Shown in pieces: positions 35,655 through 44,986 of a stretch of DNA of 64,000 bases (positions are counted from its first letter, which is position 1; the number at the start of each line of letters is the position of its first letter). The notes under the pieces were generated by a model, which searched no databases, had not been told where the DNA came from, and saw only the letters and a list, made by a program, of their open reading frames with translations. Both the position numbers and the translations under genes were made by a program. Source of the stretch: Verrucomicrobiaceae bacterium (GTDB lineage: Bacteria > Pseudomonadota > Gammaproteobacteria > Pseudomonadales > CAMLJR01); the NCBI GenBank assembly GCA_028293825.1, contig JAQGNY010000010.1:62001-126000 (forward strand), read 5' to 3'.

Positions 35655-36818
35655 ATGGACTTTGAGCTATCAGAAGAGCAGCGTGCGTTTAAAGACTCGG
35701 TCCAGAAATGGGTCAACAAAGAAGTACCCAAATCGTGGGCGCGCGAGCTGGAAAAAGACGAGCACAACTATCCGTTTGCTCTGTGGGATAAATTCACCGA
35801 GGCCGGCTTTCACGGCATCGGCATCGACGAAGAATACGGCGGGCAGGGCGGCGATGTCGTCACGCAGATGATCCTCGGTCGAGAGCTGGCGCGCACACTC
35901 GGTGGCTTGGCGTGGATTTGGGGTATCACCTCATTCGCAGGCAGCAAATCGATCGGCATTTATGGCTCCGAAGAGCAGAAAAAACGCTTCCTGCCCGAGA
36001 TCGCGGAAGGCCGCCTGCGCGCGGCAATTGCCTTCACAGAGCCCGGCGGCGGTACCGATTTACTCGGTGCGATGCGTACCGATGCGGTGCGCGGCGATGG
36101 CGGTTGGGTGCTCAATGGCGAAAAAATCTGGTCGTCGTCGGCGCATGTTGCGGACTATCTTTTAGTGATCGCGCGCACCGACAAAAATGTGCAGAAAGCA
36201 CATCAGGGCGTGACGCTATTCTGGGTGCCGACCAAATCGCCGGGCGTGCAAATCACACCGTTGCCGAAACTCGGTATGCGTTCGATGGGTTCGTGCACCG
36301 TGCATTTCGACAATGTATTCGTGCCTGATGACCTCGTCCTCGGCGAGCCCGGTAAGGCGTGGTACATGCTGCTGCCGACGTTGAATAACGAGCGCATCAT
36401 GGTGGGCGCGTTCTGTACCGGCGTTATCGACGGCGTATTGGAAGATGCGCTCGAATACATGAAGCAGCGCAAAGCGTTCGGCAAAATCATCGGCCAGTTT
36501 CAGATTCTTCAGCATTACGTTGCCGATATTGCAACCTGGCGCCACACCTCCGAGTTATTATTGCACTCCACTGCGAGCCTGCTCGCGGCCGGCAAACCGT
36601 GCCATATGGAATCGAGCATGCTGAAGATTCAAGCCTCCGAATATGCGGTACAGGCGGCGGATCTCGGTATTCAGATTTTGGGCGGCATGGGTTACTCAGC
36701 TGAAACCGATATGCAGCGCTATTGGCGCGATGCACGGTTGTGGAGAATCGGTCCAATCACGAATGAAATGGCGCGCAACGGCATCGCCGAAGGTCTCGGC
36801 TTGCCGCGCTCGTTCTGA
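35655..36818 (+). CDS. Acyl-CoA dehydrogenase
   Basis: FAD enzyme of 387 residues that introduces an alpha,beta double bond into an acyl-CoA. Blocks: GIGIDEEYGGQGGD, AFTEPGGGTDL (FAD/substrate) and QILGGMGYSAETDMQRYWRDARL near the end. At the medium-chain catalytic position the sequence reads RIGPITNE, without the Glu. A Glu at about 246 (NNERIMVG) sits where isovaleryl-CoA dehydrogenase has its base, so activity is likely. First gene of an operon with the MDR and SDR genes. Confidence 0.93.
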   Translation: MDFELSEEQRAFKDSVQKWVNKEVPKSWARELEKDEHNYPFALWDKFTEAGFHGIGIDEEYGGQGGDVVTQMILGRELARTLGGLAWIWGITSFAGSKSIGIYGSEEQKKRFLPEIAEGRLRAAIAFTEPGGGTDLLGAMRTDAVRGDGGWVLNGEKIWSSSAHVADYLLVIARTDKNVQKAHQGVTLFWVPTKSPGVQITPLPKLGMRSMGSCTVHFDNVFVPDDLVLGEPGKAWYMLLPTLNNERIMVGAFCTGVIDGVLEDALEYMKQRKAFGKIIGQFQILQHYVADIATWRHTSELLLHSTASLLAAGKPCHMESSMLKIQASEYAVQAADLGIQILGGMGYSAETDMQRYWRDARLWRIGPITNEMARNGIAEGLGLPRSF

Positions 36819-36855
36819 TTGGGCGCCTGTTAATTGAAAGTACGTGGAGTGGTTG

Positions 36856-37860
36856 ATGAAAGCATTGGTCCTGAATGCGATCGAAGGTTTAGACAGTGTT
36901 GAGTTGAAAGACGTGGCAGTGCCGGCTCTAAAAGCAGGTGAAGTGTTAGTAGCGTTGAAAGCCGCGTCTCTCAACCATCGCGAATTGTGGATTACCCTCG
37001 GTCAGTATCCAGACATGGTGCCCGCTCCATTTACTCTCGGTTGCGATGGTGTCGGTGTTATCGAGTCGGTGGGCGAAGGTGTGCCCGCCGTTCGAATCGG
37101 CGAAGAAGTCATTATTTATCCAGCTCAAAATTGGGGTGAAGATCCACGTTTCCCCGCTCCTGAATTTGGCTGTCTCGGTATGCCCGGTCCGGGCACAATT
37201 GCCGAAAAAATCGCAGTGTCCGCTGCGCATGCTTTACCAAAGCCTAATTTTCTCAGCTTCGAAGAAGCAGCGGCGTTACCTCTCGCGGCACTCACTGCAT
37301 GGCGCGGACTGTTTACGAAAGCGGGCCTGAAGGCCGGCGAAAAATTATTGATTACCGGCATCGGCGGCGGCGTCGCGATGTTCGCATTGCAGTTCGCCGT
37401 TAAGCTCGGTGCGCAAGTGTTTGTCACCAGCGGTTCCGATGAAACGCTGGCGAAAGCGATCGCACTCGGTGCCAAAGCAGGTTTCAATTACAAAGACGAA
37501 AGCTGGCGCAAAGCGCTGCCAAAAGTAAGCGGCGGCATCGACGTGGTCTTCGACGGCGCACCCGGTGCGTCGTACGCTAATTACGGCCGCGCGTTGAATA
37601 TGGGCGCGCGCGTCGTCGTTTACGGATCTACCGGTGGTTTTACCTTCCCTGTTCACGCGCCGGAATTGTTCCTGAAGAACATCAATATCGCGGGCACTAA
37701 TGTCGGCAATCTCGACGATTTCACCGCTATGCTCGCGTTCGTTAATGAAAAACAATTGAAGCCGGTTATCGATCGTAAGTTCACTCTCGCTGAATCGATA
37801 GAAGCCATGCATTATTTGAAAGATGCGCACGGCTTCGGCAAAGTCGTAATTACTATTTGA
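36856..37860 (+). CDS. MDR-family NAD(P)H quinone oxidoreductase / alcohol dehydrogenase
   Basis: A 334-residue medium-chain reductase. The catalytic domain start is AASLNHRELWITLGQYP, the coenzyme block ITGIGGGVAMFALQFA. The structural-zinc cysteine cluster is absent, which points to a zinc-independent quinone oxidoreductase or enoyl reductase. GGAG at 36846-36849 serves the ATG at 36856; the longer frame from 36844 is unlikely. Middle gene of a three-gene operon. Confidence 0.9.
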   Translation: MKALVLNAIEGLDSVELKDVAVPALKAGEVLVALKAASLNHRELWITLGQYPDMVPAPFTLGCDGVGVIESVGEGVPAVRIGEEVIIYPAQNWGEDPRFPAPEFGCLGMPGPGTIAEKIAVSAAHALPKPNFLSFEEAAALPLAALTAWRGLFTKAGLKAGEKLLITGIGGGVAMFALQFAVKLGAQVFVTSGSDETLAKAIALGAKAGFNYKDESWRKALPKVSGGIDVVFDGAPGASYANYGRALNMGARVVVYGSTGGFTFPVHAPELFLKNINIAGTNVGNLDDFTAMLAFVNEKQLKPVIDRKFTLAESIEAMHYLKDAHGFGKVVITI

Positions 37861-37870
37861 GGGCGTTGAG

Positions 37871-38647
37871 ATGACAGGGTTATTTGATATTTCGGGAAAG
37901 GTTGCGCTGGTTACCGGCGGCGCGCAGGGTTTGGGTCGCATGATTGCCGAAGGTTTGGTGCGTGCCGGCGCGCGGGTTTATATCACCTCGCGCAAGGCCG
38001 ATATTTGCGAGCAAACGGCGCGCGAGTTGAGCGAATTCGGTGAATGCTTTCCGATTCCCGCTGACCTCACCACGCCCGAAGCGGCAACTGCATTGGTGAA
38101 TGAAATTAAATCGCGCGAGAGCGTCGTTCACATCCTAATTAATAACGCCGGCAAAACTTGGGGCGCGCCGCTGGAATCGTTTCCAGATAAAGCATGGGCT
38201 TCGGTAATGGCGGTGAATGTGCAAGGTCCGTTCACGTTAGTGCGCGATTTATTGCCGTTGTTGAAAGCTGGTGCGACCGCGGAAAACCCTGCGCGCGTTA
38301 TCAATATCGGTTCGCTGGCCGGCGCGAAAGCCGAGCGCCTTTCCGCGTATTCGTACTCGGCAAGCAAAGCGGCGATTCACCATTTATCGAAAGTATTAGC
38401 GGCGGATTTGGCCGAATCGCACATCACTGTTAACGCTGTAGTGCTCGGTTATTTCCCAACGCAAATGACCGCACATATCCGCAAGGAAGACGACGAAACG
38501 CAAAAATTATTGGCGCGCGTGCCATTGGGTCGTCTCGGTACGCCGGAAGATATTGTTGGCTTGATTACGTTCCTGTCGTCGCGCGCTGGCGCTTATGTGA
38601 CCGGCTCGGAAATGTATCTCGATGGTGGTCTGTCCGGCTGCGCGTGA
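37871..38647 (+). CDS. Short-chain dehydrogenase/reductase (RhlG-like)
   Basis: A 258-residue SDR with TGGAQGLG, NNAGKTWGAPLESF, Ser in NIGSLAGAKAERLSAYSYSASK with Tyr/Lys, and LGRLGTPEDIVGLITFLSSRAGAYVTG. It resembles the SDR at 20434-21192 and may be a paralogue. It could act as the 3-hydroxyacyl-CoA dehydrogenase step after the acyl-CoA dehydrogenase two genes upstream. Ten bases separate it from the MDR gene. Confidence 0.9.
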   Translation: MTGLFDISGKVALVTGGAQGLGRMIAEGLVRAGARVYITSRKADICEQTARELSEFGECFPIPADLTTPEAATALVNEIKSRESVVHILINNAGKTWGAPLESFPDKAWASVMAVNVQGPFTLVRDLLPLLKAGATAENPARVINIGSLAGAKAERLSAYSYSASKAAIHHLSKVLAADLAESHITVNAVVLGYFPTQMTAHIRKEDDETQKLLARVPLGRLGTPEDIVGLITFLSSRAGAYVTGSEMYLDGGLSGCA

Positions 38648-38670
38648 TTATTTCGTCTCTCGGTTAATCT

Positions 38671-38701
38671 AAAAAAGGCGCCTACATAAGGCGCCTTTTT
38701 T
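38671..38701. terminator. Strong bidirectional terminator
   Basis: Thirteen-pair hairpin AAAAAAGGCGCCT/AGGCGCCTTTTTT with a five-base loop. It ends the plus-strand dehydrogenase operon and the convergent LuxR-type regulator gene that stops at 38733. Confidence 0.92.
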
Positions 38702-38732
38702 ATTCGCGAGATTTGCACTGGCGTAATTCGAT

Positions 38733-41438
38733 TTAAATAATCAGCCCGAACTGACGCGCACGCTCCACCGCCTGTAGGCGTCGTCGTGTCCCGACCTTGT
38801 CGTACACCTGCTGCATATACCACTTCACCGAGCCTTCGGTCATGCCGAGCTTTTGTGCGACCTCACGATTGCGCATGCCGGAGCCGACCAGCGCGAGAAT
38901 TTCGCGCTCGCGCAAACTGAGTTTTCCGTAAAGTCCTTCACCGGCGACCGATTGCGATTGTCGCGGCGCTGGCGACGCGCTGGTGTCGGTCGCCTCAAAT
39001 GCATTCAGTAATTCGGTAGCAAACGCATCAGTGGGGTGACGTCCTTCGACATCGGTTGCAGCGCGCGCGGCCAACAATAATGTGCGCACGGTTGGGCCTT
39101 CGTCGATAAAGCCGCGCAGGATTCGACTGTTTGCCGCGTGCGTCATCGCTTCGCGCAATGCGCGTTGCGCGGCGCGGGCATCGCCGCTGACAAAATGCAA
39201 TTGCGCGAGCATCGTGTCCCAGCGAATTAACGAACGAATTGCGCCATTCGCGGCCGAGTGTCGGCGCCAATGCTTGGCGATATTTAAACCGTCGGCGATG
39301 TGATCTTCACTCAGTGCAATGCGCACCGAAACCAATGCGCGCCATTCGTCGCGCGTGGTGCTATTGCCATTCGGCAACAACGCCTGCGGGGGTGCGATGA
39401 CATCGGCGCCGCGTGCGTAACGAATGGCCTGATCGGGGCGACCGTTGTGAATTAAAAATTTGACGTACTCGCCGACCAGCGCGATCCGCAATCGTTCGAG
39501 GTTGCGTTCGGTGGCGATACTCAAGCCATCTTCGAGCGCTTGAAACGCGCCGGATAAATCGTCCTGCGCGCGGCGAATGCGCGCGAGCGTTAAATACCCC
39601 GGCATCAGTTGATCGACAAAGCCAAATTCATCGACGTACGGTAGTGTGCTTTCAACCAACTCTTGTGCGCGTTGTAGGTCGTTTGCTTCGTACGCAATTT
39701 CAGCGAGCGGCAATGCCGGCAGCGCCGCCAGTGAAGAATTGCGACCGCCAAATTTTATCGCCGCGGTCAGGCTTTGCTCGAGCGCACGCACCGCTGCATC
39801 GGTACGGCCGGCAAAAAATAATGATGGCCCGACACTCGCTTGCAGTGCGATGGACGCGAATGAAAATGCCGAGCGATTTAACACACCCTGCGCCATCGCT
39901 TGCAGGCGTTCTAGATCGATCAGTTTGTAGCGCTCGCGCCGCGCGTAAAGTAACTGCGAATAAACCGTGCCGCTTAAATACGGGTGCTGCTCTTCAGGAA
40001 ATTCTTCGAGCATGTTTTGGCACAGCTCTTCGACCAGGGCTGCCTTGTCCTGCGCTGCAGCGAGCATCATTTGTCGGTGTTGAATCAGGTATTGCAGTTC
40101 GCGTAAATCCTGGGGTGAGGCGGTGTTAGTGCTTTCGAGATAGGCGACGCGCGCACGCGCGCTGGTCATTAATTGCTGCGATTCATTGAAGCGTAAATTG
40201 CGCGTGGCTAACCAGGCCTGGACTAGTAATGTGCGCGGATAATTCTGCAACAGCGGTTGCGGCAGTTGGTCACAGAATTCTTTCACTAATTGAAACTGGC
40301 CGTGATAGACCATGTCCTGGCAACGCAGCTCGAGTAGCTCGGCGGCGTAATCGAAATTCCTGGCGCGCAGGGCGTAATCGATGGCTTTGTCGTAGAAACC
40401 ATTGCTCCACAACCAGCGACTGGCGCGATTGAATAATTCGGTCGGGGCCAGCGGGTCGGAGTTTTTAAGTTGGCGCTGCAAAAACTCCGCGAACAGCGGC
40501 AGGTAGCGATAGCGCGAGCGCTCTTCGTCGAGTGGGATCAAAAAAAGTCCGGCGGCTTCGATGGCGTCGAGATGTTGTTGCGCATCGCGCTGCAACGTAA
40601 CGGCATTGCACAGCGCCGTGGTGAGTTCATCGAATACCGATGTGGTCAGCAAAAACTTTTTGATTTCTGGCGCGAGCGTTGCAAAAACTTCTTCCGAAAA
40701 AAAATCGGATACCGAGCGGCGGCTACCGGTGAAGGCGGCGATTAATTCGCGCGGCGACGTGGGGCTTCTGCGCAATGCCTGCCGAAATAATTGCAGTCCG
40801 GTCGCCCAACCTTCGATGCGTAGTTCGAGCAGCGACAGTTCTTCTTCGTTGAGGGTGACCGCGCCTTGCAGAAAGCGCTGCGTTTCATGGCGCGTGAATT
40901 TCAGATGTTGCGCTGACAGCTCCAGCAAATTGTTGCGCGCGCGCGTTCGCGCAACACGCAAATTTGGAATCGCACGTGCGGTGACAATAAAGTGCGCCGA
41001 CGGCGGTAGACGATCGACCAATTGTGACAGCGCATCGACGGCCGCTGGCGCGAGTAAGTGCAGATCGTCCAACAAGAAGAAAATGGGGTCGCGGTGCGCT
41101 TCGATCGCTGCAATGATATTGGCGATCAGTTGCGCTTGGTTATCGGTGCTGGGCGCGTGAGTAATTGTCCGCGCCGACAACTGCGCGGCGAGATATTGCA
41201 GCACAGTTGCGGGATCGCGATCGCTGCTGTGCACGGTCAGCCAGCACACGCGCAAACCTTGCGCCTGCAGGGCGAAATACCACTGCGTTAATAAGCTGGT
41301 GCGGCCGTACCCAGCCGGGGTGCGCAATAGCGTTAATTGATGCGACTTGGCGTCAGCGACGTAAGCGTCAAAGCCCTCGCGCTCGATCAGAGAGTCGGTA
41401 TTTAGCGGCGGAGTCATTTTAGACTCGAGGAGTAACAT
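38733..41438 (-). CDS. Large ATP-binding LuxR-family (LAL/MalT-type) regulator
   Basis: A 901-residue regulator. An N-terminal STAND-type ATPase (about 20-330) carries a P-loop TPAGYGRTSLL in which the usual Lys is Arg46, and a Walker B FFLLDDLHLL. A long TPR-like helical middle follows. The C-terminal LuxR helix-turn-helix is LREREILALVGSGMRNREVAQKLGMTEGSVKWYMQQVYDKV. The start at 41438 has GGAGGA about ten bases upstream; the longer frame to 41513 is less likely. It is divergent from a P450 operon whose promoter contains the regulon motif, so it is the best candidate to bind that motif. Confidence 0.92.
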   Translation of the reverse strand: MLLLESKMTPPLNTDSLIEREGFDAYVADAKSHQLTLLRTPAGYGRTSLLTQWYFALQAQGLRVCWLTVHSSDRDPATVLQYLAAQLSARTITHAPSTDNQAQLIANIIAAIEAHRDPIFFLLDDLHLLAPAAVDALSQLVDRLPPSAHFIVTARAIPNLRVARTRARNNLLELSAQHLKFTRHETQRFLQGAVTLNEEELSLLELRIEGWATGLQLFRQALRRSPTSPRELIAAFTGSRRSVSDFFSEEVFATLAPEIKKFLLTTSVFDELTTALCNAVTLQRDAQQHLDAIEAAGLFLIPLDEERSRYRYLPLFAEFLQRQLKNSDPLAPTELFNRASRWLWSNGFYDKAIDYALRARNFDYAAELLELRCQDMVYHGQFQLVKEFCDQLPQPLLQNYPRTLLVQAWLATRNLRFNESQQLMTSARARVAYLESTNTASPQDLRELQYLIQHRQMMLAAAQDKAALVEELCQNMLEEFPEEQHPYLSGTVYSQLLYARRERYKLIDLERLQAMAQGVLNRSAFSFASIALQASVGPSLFFAGRTDAAVRALEQSLTAAIKFGGRNSSLAALPALPLAEIAYEANDLQRAQELVESTLPYVDEFGFVDQLMPGYLTLARIRRAQDDLSGAFQALEDGLSIATERNLERLRIALVGEYVKFLIHNGRPDQAIRYARGADVIAPPQALLPNGNSTTRDEWRALVSVRIALSEDHIADGLNIAKHWRRHSAANGAIRSLIRWDTMLAQLHFVSGDARAAQRALREAMTHAANSRILRGFIDEGPTVRTLLLAARAATDVEGRHPTDAFATELLNAFEATDTSASPAPRQSQSVAGEGLYGKLSLREREILALVGSGMRNREVAQKLGMTEGSVKWYMQQVYDKVGTRRRLQAVERARQFGLII

Positions 41439-41595
41439 CGGTGATTTTCCTCCGCCGCAGTCAATGTAAAAAGCACCCTGCGGCTGCATCTCGCGCAATG
41501 ATTTGCGGGGCAATTAAATGACCGATCAGGGGCGGTCGATGTTTATATCAGTGTTTGAGTAAGTGTCGGATTAGAAAGCCTTCGCGGCCGGGGTG

Positions 41596-41609
41596 CTATC
41601 TTTCGACAG
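41596..41609. promoter_or_regulatory. Regulon motif copy 2 (CTATC-TTTC-GACAG)
   Basis: One-mismatch palindrome followed by GTG, 112 bases before the P450 start at 41722 and 157 bases before the divergent LuxR-type gene. This is the copy closest to the putative regulator. Confidence 0.6.
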
Positions 41610-41721
41610 GTGTTGAAAGCTTTGCTGCGGACATAGCCTAATGGTAACGTGGCCGCGCAACAAGCGGCAACGGAGCGATTGGTACCGCCCATCGCTCCCG
41701 TGATGGGGCTTAACCATAATT

Positions 41722-42954
41722 ATGACTGTCTCCGATCCGATTGCACCCGTGCGATCGCTACTAGCTACTGCCAATCAGGACCCACATCCTTTTTTCGATG
41801 CCTGGCGCGAACAGTCTCCTTTGTTCTGGGACGAAACCGTCAATGCGTGGTTGGTACTTTCATACGACCAGTGCCGCGAGGTATTGATTGCGGAAGATCG
41901 TTTTCGTCATCCCTACGCCGATGCCGATGCTACGTTAATCGATGTTAAAGGCGGCGCGCGCAATATCACTGTGCTGCAAGGCGCCGAACATCAGCGCATG
42001 CATCGCTACATTGCCCGTTTGTTTTCGCCGCAGAATATTCAGCTTTATCACGAGCGGCATTTGCTGCCGACGACGCATTTTCTGATCGACCGCTTTATCG
42101 AGCGCGGAACCGCCGATTTAGCGGCCGAATTCGCCGATCAATTACCGGCGCGGGTATTCATGTCGCTGTTCGGTATGGATGCGCACGACGATATTTTTGT
42201 AGCCCGCGTGCGCGAGTTGCATGAAATCATCATGAAGTGGTCGGGCGGTCGCCAGTTCCAGGGCGAGGAAATGACCCAGTTGGCGTTGGCGGCATCGCAG
42301 GAGCTGAACGAGATATTGCTGCCATATATCCGCGCGCGCCGAGATAATCCCCAGCCCGATTTGATCAGCCGACTGTGGGCGGAAGCGCCGGAAGTGTTGG
42401 AAGGTGTTACCGAAGACGACATGCTGGCGACCTGCCGCGAGTTGTACTTAGGCGGCACCGATACCACCGTGCACGCACTGTGCAATGCGATTTATTTATT
42501 GCTGACGCAGCCCGATGTGTGTCGCGCGGTAAATGCCGATCGCGGCGACACGATGAATAGTTTTATCGAAGAAGTGATGCGCCTGCTAGGCTCCGTGCAG
42601 TACCGCTATCGAATCGCCAATCAAGATTGCGACGTGGGCGGCGTGGCGGTGAAACGCAACGATGTATTGATCGTGGTCAATGCAGCCGCGAATCGCGATC
42701 CGCAGCATTACGGTTGTCCGGCGGCGGTGGATTTAAGGCGGCCGTCGTCGCGCGATCATTTAGCATTTAATGCGGGGCCGCGCAGTTGCGTCGGTGCGCC
42801 GCTGGCGCGTGAAGAAATGCGCGTCGCGCTGGGCGCCTTATTGGACCGTTTGCCACAATGGCGGCTCGATAGCGAACGAGAAGCTCCGTGCTTCGCCGGC
42901 CTTTTTACGCGATCATATCGACCTTTGCATATTCGCTTCGGTGCAAGCCACTGA
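41722..42954 (+). CDS. Cytochrome P450 (fourth, diverged)
   Basis: A 410-residue soluble P450 of a different subfamily from the other three. I helix GGTDTTV, K helix EEVMR, heme motif FNAGPRSCVG with Cys356; the Pro in the heme loop replaces the residue before Arg/His in the others. It is the first gene of a P450-ferredoxin-reductase operon and so a complete class I system. The regulon motif lies ahead of it. Substrate unknown. Confidence 0.95.
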   Translation: MTVSDPIAPVRSLLATANQDPHPFFDAWREQSPLFWDETVNAWLVLSYDQCREVLIAEDRFRHPYADADATLIDVKGGARNITVLQGAEHQRMHRYIARLFSPQNIQLYHERHLLPTTHFLIDRFIERGTADLAAEFADQLPARVFMSLFGMDAHDDIFVARVRELHEIIMKWSGGRQFQGEEMTQLALAASQELNEILLPYIRARRDNPQPDLISRLWAEAPEVLEGVTEDDMLATCRELYLGGTDTTVHALCNAIYLLLTQPDVCRAVNADRGDTMNSFIEEVMRLLGSVQYRYRIANQDCDVGGVAVKRNDVLIVVNAAANRDPQHYGCPAAVDLRRPSSRDHLAFNAGPRSCVGAPLAREEMRVALGALLDRLPQWRLDSEREAPCFAGLFTRSYRPLHIRFGASH

Positions 42955-42999
42955 AGCGCCCGTTACAATAAACCGATAAACCAACCCTGAGAGAGCGTT

Positions 43000-43323
43000 A
43001 TGCCGAAAATTACTTTTGTTGAGCCTAGTGGCAAGCAAGTCGAAGTCGATGCCCCGGCTGGAATCACGTTGCTGCAAGCAGCGATCAATAACAACATTCA
43101 AGGTATCGTCGGCGAGTGCGGCGGCGCGTGTCAGTGCGCGACCTGCCACGTCTATATCGAAGCACCGTGGACTGATACATTGCCGGCGGTTGGCGATATG
43201 GAAGATGCCATGCTCGAAAGCACCGCAGCCGATCGTTTGCCGACCAGCCGTCTGGGTTGTGAAGTTGAAATCAGCAGCGCCATGGAAGGGCTTGTAGTCC
43301 ATCTGCCGTCTAAACAGTTCTAA
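43000..43323 (+). CDS. Putidaredoxin-type [2Fe-2S] ferredoxin
   Basis: A 107-residue ferredoxin of the adrenodoxin/putidaredoxin class. Cluster cysteines Cys40, Cys46, Cys49 and Cys87 show the CX5CX2C...C spacing; Cys44 is extra. It shuttles electrons from the FAD reductase 12 bases downstream to P450s. As it is the only such ferredoxin in the window it may serve all four P450s. Confidence 0.95.
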   Translation: MPKITFVEPSGKQVEVDAPAGITLLQAAINNNIQGIVGECGGACQCATCHVYIEAPWTDTLPAVGDMEDAMLESTAADRLPTSRLGCEVEISSAMEGLVVHLPSKQF

Positions 43324-43335
43324 GGAATTATTGTA

Positions 43336-44577
43336 ATGACTCAACCAGCCATCGTTGTACTCGGAAATGGTCAGGCCGGGTTTCAGGTTGCCGCCTCGCT
43401 ACGCGATGGCGGTTACGACGGCGAGATTGTGGTATTGGGTGATGAATCTCATCTGCCGTATCACCGTCCGCCGTTGTCAAAAGCGTATTTGTTAGGCAGC
43501 GTCGAAGACGCCGGTTTGGCGATGCGGCCAACCGCGTACTACGCCGAAAAGCGTATCGACATGCGCACCAATTCGCGCGCCAAAGCGATCGATCGCGCGC
43601 GCAAAGTAGTCAGTCTCGAAGACGGCTCGGAGATCGAATACAGCCATCTGGTGTTTGCCGTCGGCGCGCGCAATCGCCCGCTGCCGGTGCCCGGCGCCGA
43701 TTTAGGCGGCGTCTATTTCCTGCGTACGCTCGATGAAGCGCATGCACTGCGTCAACGCATTAACACCGCGAAAAAAGTAGCGGTCATCGGCGCCGGTTTT
43801 ATCGGTCTCGAATTTGCTGCCGCAGCTAATCATTCCGGCGCGAAAGTGACTGTTATCGATGTGTTGGATCGCCCCATGGCGCGTGCGCTGTCGCCGCAAA
43901 TGGCTTCGATTTACACGCGCGAACACACCAAGCGCGGCGTCGATCTGCTGTTCAACACGCAGGTGGCCAAGCTCAATGGCGTCAATGGTCAAGTGCAATC
44001 GGTCGAAACCACCGATGGCCGCGTCATTGAAGCCGAGTTGGTGGTTATCGGTATCGGCGTAATTCCGAATTCGGAAATCGCCGAAGCAGCGGGGCTGGAG
44101 GTTCGCAACGGTATCGTCGTGAACGAACATCTGCTCACGTCCGACCCCAATATCAGCGCGATTGGCGATGTCGCCGCGCACCCGAACCCGTTTGCCGACG
44201 GCAATTACGTGCGCATCGAATCGATTCAGAATGCCTCCGATCAGGCGCGTGCGGTTGCTGCGCGGTTGACCGGCAAAGCGGTTGCCCCGTACGGCGCAGC
44301 GCCTTGGTTCTGGAGCGACCAGGCCGATCTCAAGCTGCAAATCGCGGGCTTGACCACCGGGTTCGACAAAATCGTATTGCGTGGTGATCCCGAAGGTACG
44401 TCCTGTGCGATGTATTTGTTCCTCGGCGAGCGCTTGCTCGGCGTGGAAACGATCAATCGCCCCGGCGATCACATGACGGCGCGCCGTTTGTTGGCAACTC
44501 GCGTCACCGTCACGGCGGAGCAAGCGGCTGATGAAAGCTTCGATCTGAAGCAGTTGGTTCAGCCCGCTAAAGCGTGA
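43336..44577 (+). CDS. FAD-dependent ferredoxin reductase (putidaredoxin reductase-like)
   Basis: A 413-residue NAD(P)H:ferredoxin reductase. FAD motif LGNGQAGFQVA at the start, NAD motif VIGAGFIGLEFAA at about 150, and the second FAD block ISAIGDVAAHPN. The YHRPPLSK block is family-typical. It completes the P450-ferredoxin-reductase electron chain. A terminator follows 20 bases after the stop. Confidence 0.95.
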   Translation: MTQPAIVVLGNGQAGFQVAASLRDGGYDGEIVVLGDESHLPYHRPPLSKAYLLGSVEDAGLAMRPTAYYAEKRIDMRTNSRAKAIDRARKVVSLEDGSEIEYSHLVFAVGARNRPLPVPGADLGGVYFLRTLDEAHALRQRINTAKKVAVIGAGFIGLEFAAAANHSGAKVTVIDVLDRPMARALSPQMASIYTREHTKRGVDLLFNTQVAKLNGVNGQVQSVETTDGRVIEAELVVIGIGVIPNSEIAEAAGLEVRNGIVVNEHLLTSDPNISAIGDVAAHPNPFADGNYVRIESIQNASDQARAVAARLTGKAVAPYGAAPWFWSDQADLKLQIAGLTTGFDKIVLRGDPEGTSCAMYLFLGERLLGVETINRPGDHMTARRLLATRVTVTAEQAADESFDLKQLVQPAKA

Positions 44578-44598
44578 AGTAATCACCGTTAAACAAAG

Positions 44599-44620
44599 GC
44601 CCGCTTCGGCGGGCTTTTTG
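44599..44620 (+). terminator. Terminator of the P450-ferredoxin-reductase operon
   Basis: Stem GCCCGC/GCGGGC with TTCG loop, followed by five T. Confidence 0.88.
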
Positions 44621-44846
44621 TTGTCTGGGATTTCGTCATTTGCATCGGCAGTGTTTGTCTAGGCGGAATGTATTTGCCCGGCATCGTTCGGCGCGCATGT
44701 CAGTGGTTCGCGCAGCAATTGATGGGCGCAATAAATTGTGCCTTCACGAGATTGCCATTCGGTAGATGCATCGATTTTGAGTCACGCCCTAATCATCAAG
44801 CCTTCACGACCCGAAACTTTCGATAAGCCCGGTGAGTGTTTTCCGT

Positions 44847-44932
44847 AGGGGTGTTGCTTGCTGCGCCTTGTTTTTTCCGCAGCAGTGTAAATTAAACGCC
44901 ACGAACAAAAAGGCGCGGCAAGCAGCGCCCCT
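44847..44932 (+). ncRNA. Long hairpin with G.U pairs (possible structured RNA or mobile repeat)
   Basis: Left arm 44847-44876 and right arm 44904-44932 form 23 consecutive pairs before the T/A-rich inner part. The three non-Watson-Crick positions are all T opposite G, so an RNA read from the plus strand would have an unbroken stem with three G.U pairs. The minus-strand RNA would have A.C mismatches instead. The inner loop is about 27-35 bases. It lies in a gene-free stretch beyond a strong terminator. It could be a small RNA, a REP/MITE-type element or a remnant of one. Confidence 0.55.
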
Positions 44933-44986
44933 AGAGTTCGGCGTGGGCATCGGTGGTCTGCACAGGGATTTTGCGCCCTACGGTGA

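Noticed and set aside
35655-36818. Acyl-CoA dehydrogenase thought inactive because Glu is missing from the C-terminal catalytic position
   Set aside because: A Glu is present at the alternative position used by isovaleryl-CoA dehydrogenase (NNERIMVG), so loss of activity is not supported.
43702-44586. 294-codon open frame antisense to the ferredoxin reductase
   Set aside because: The frame mirrors the codon pattern of the reductase gene and has no recognisable domain or ribosome site.
44812-44830. Possible fourth copy of the regulon motif (ACTTTCGATAAG)
   Set aside because: Only the right half and core match; the left CTAT arm is missing and no gene starts at the usual distance.
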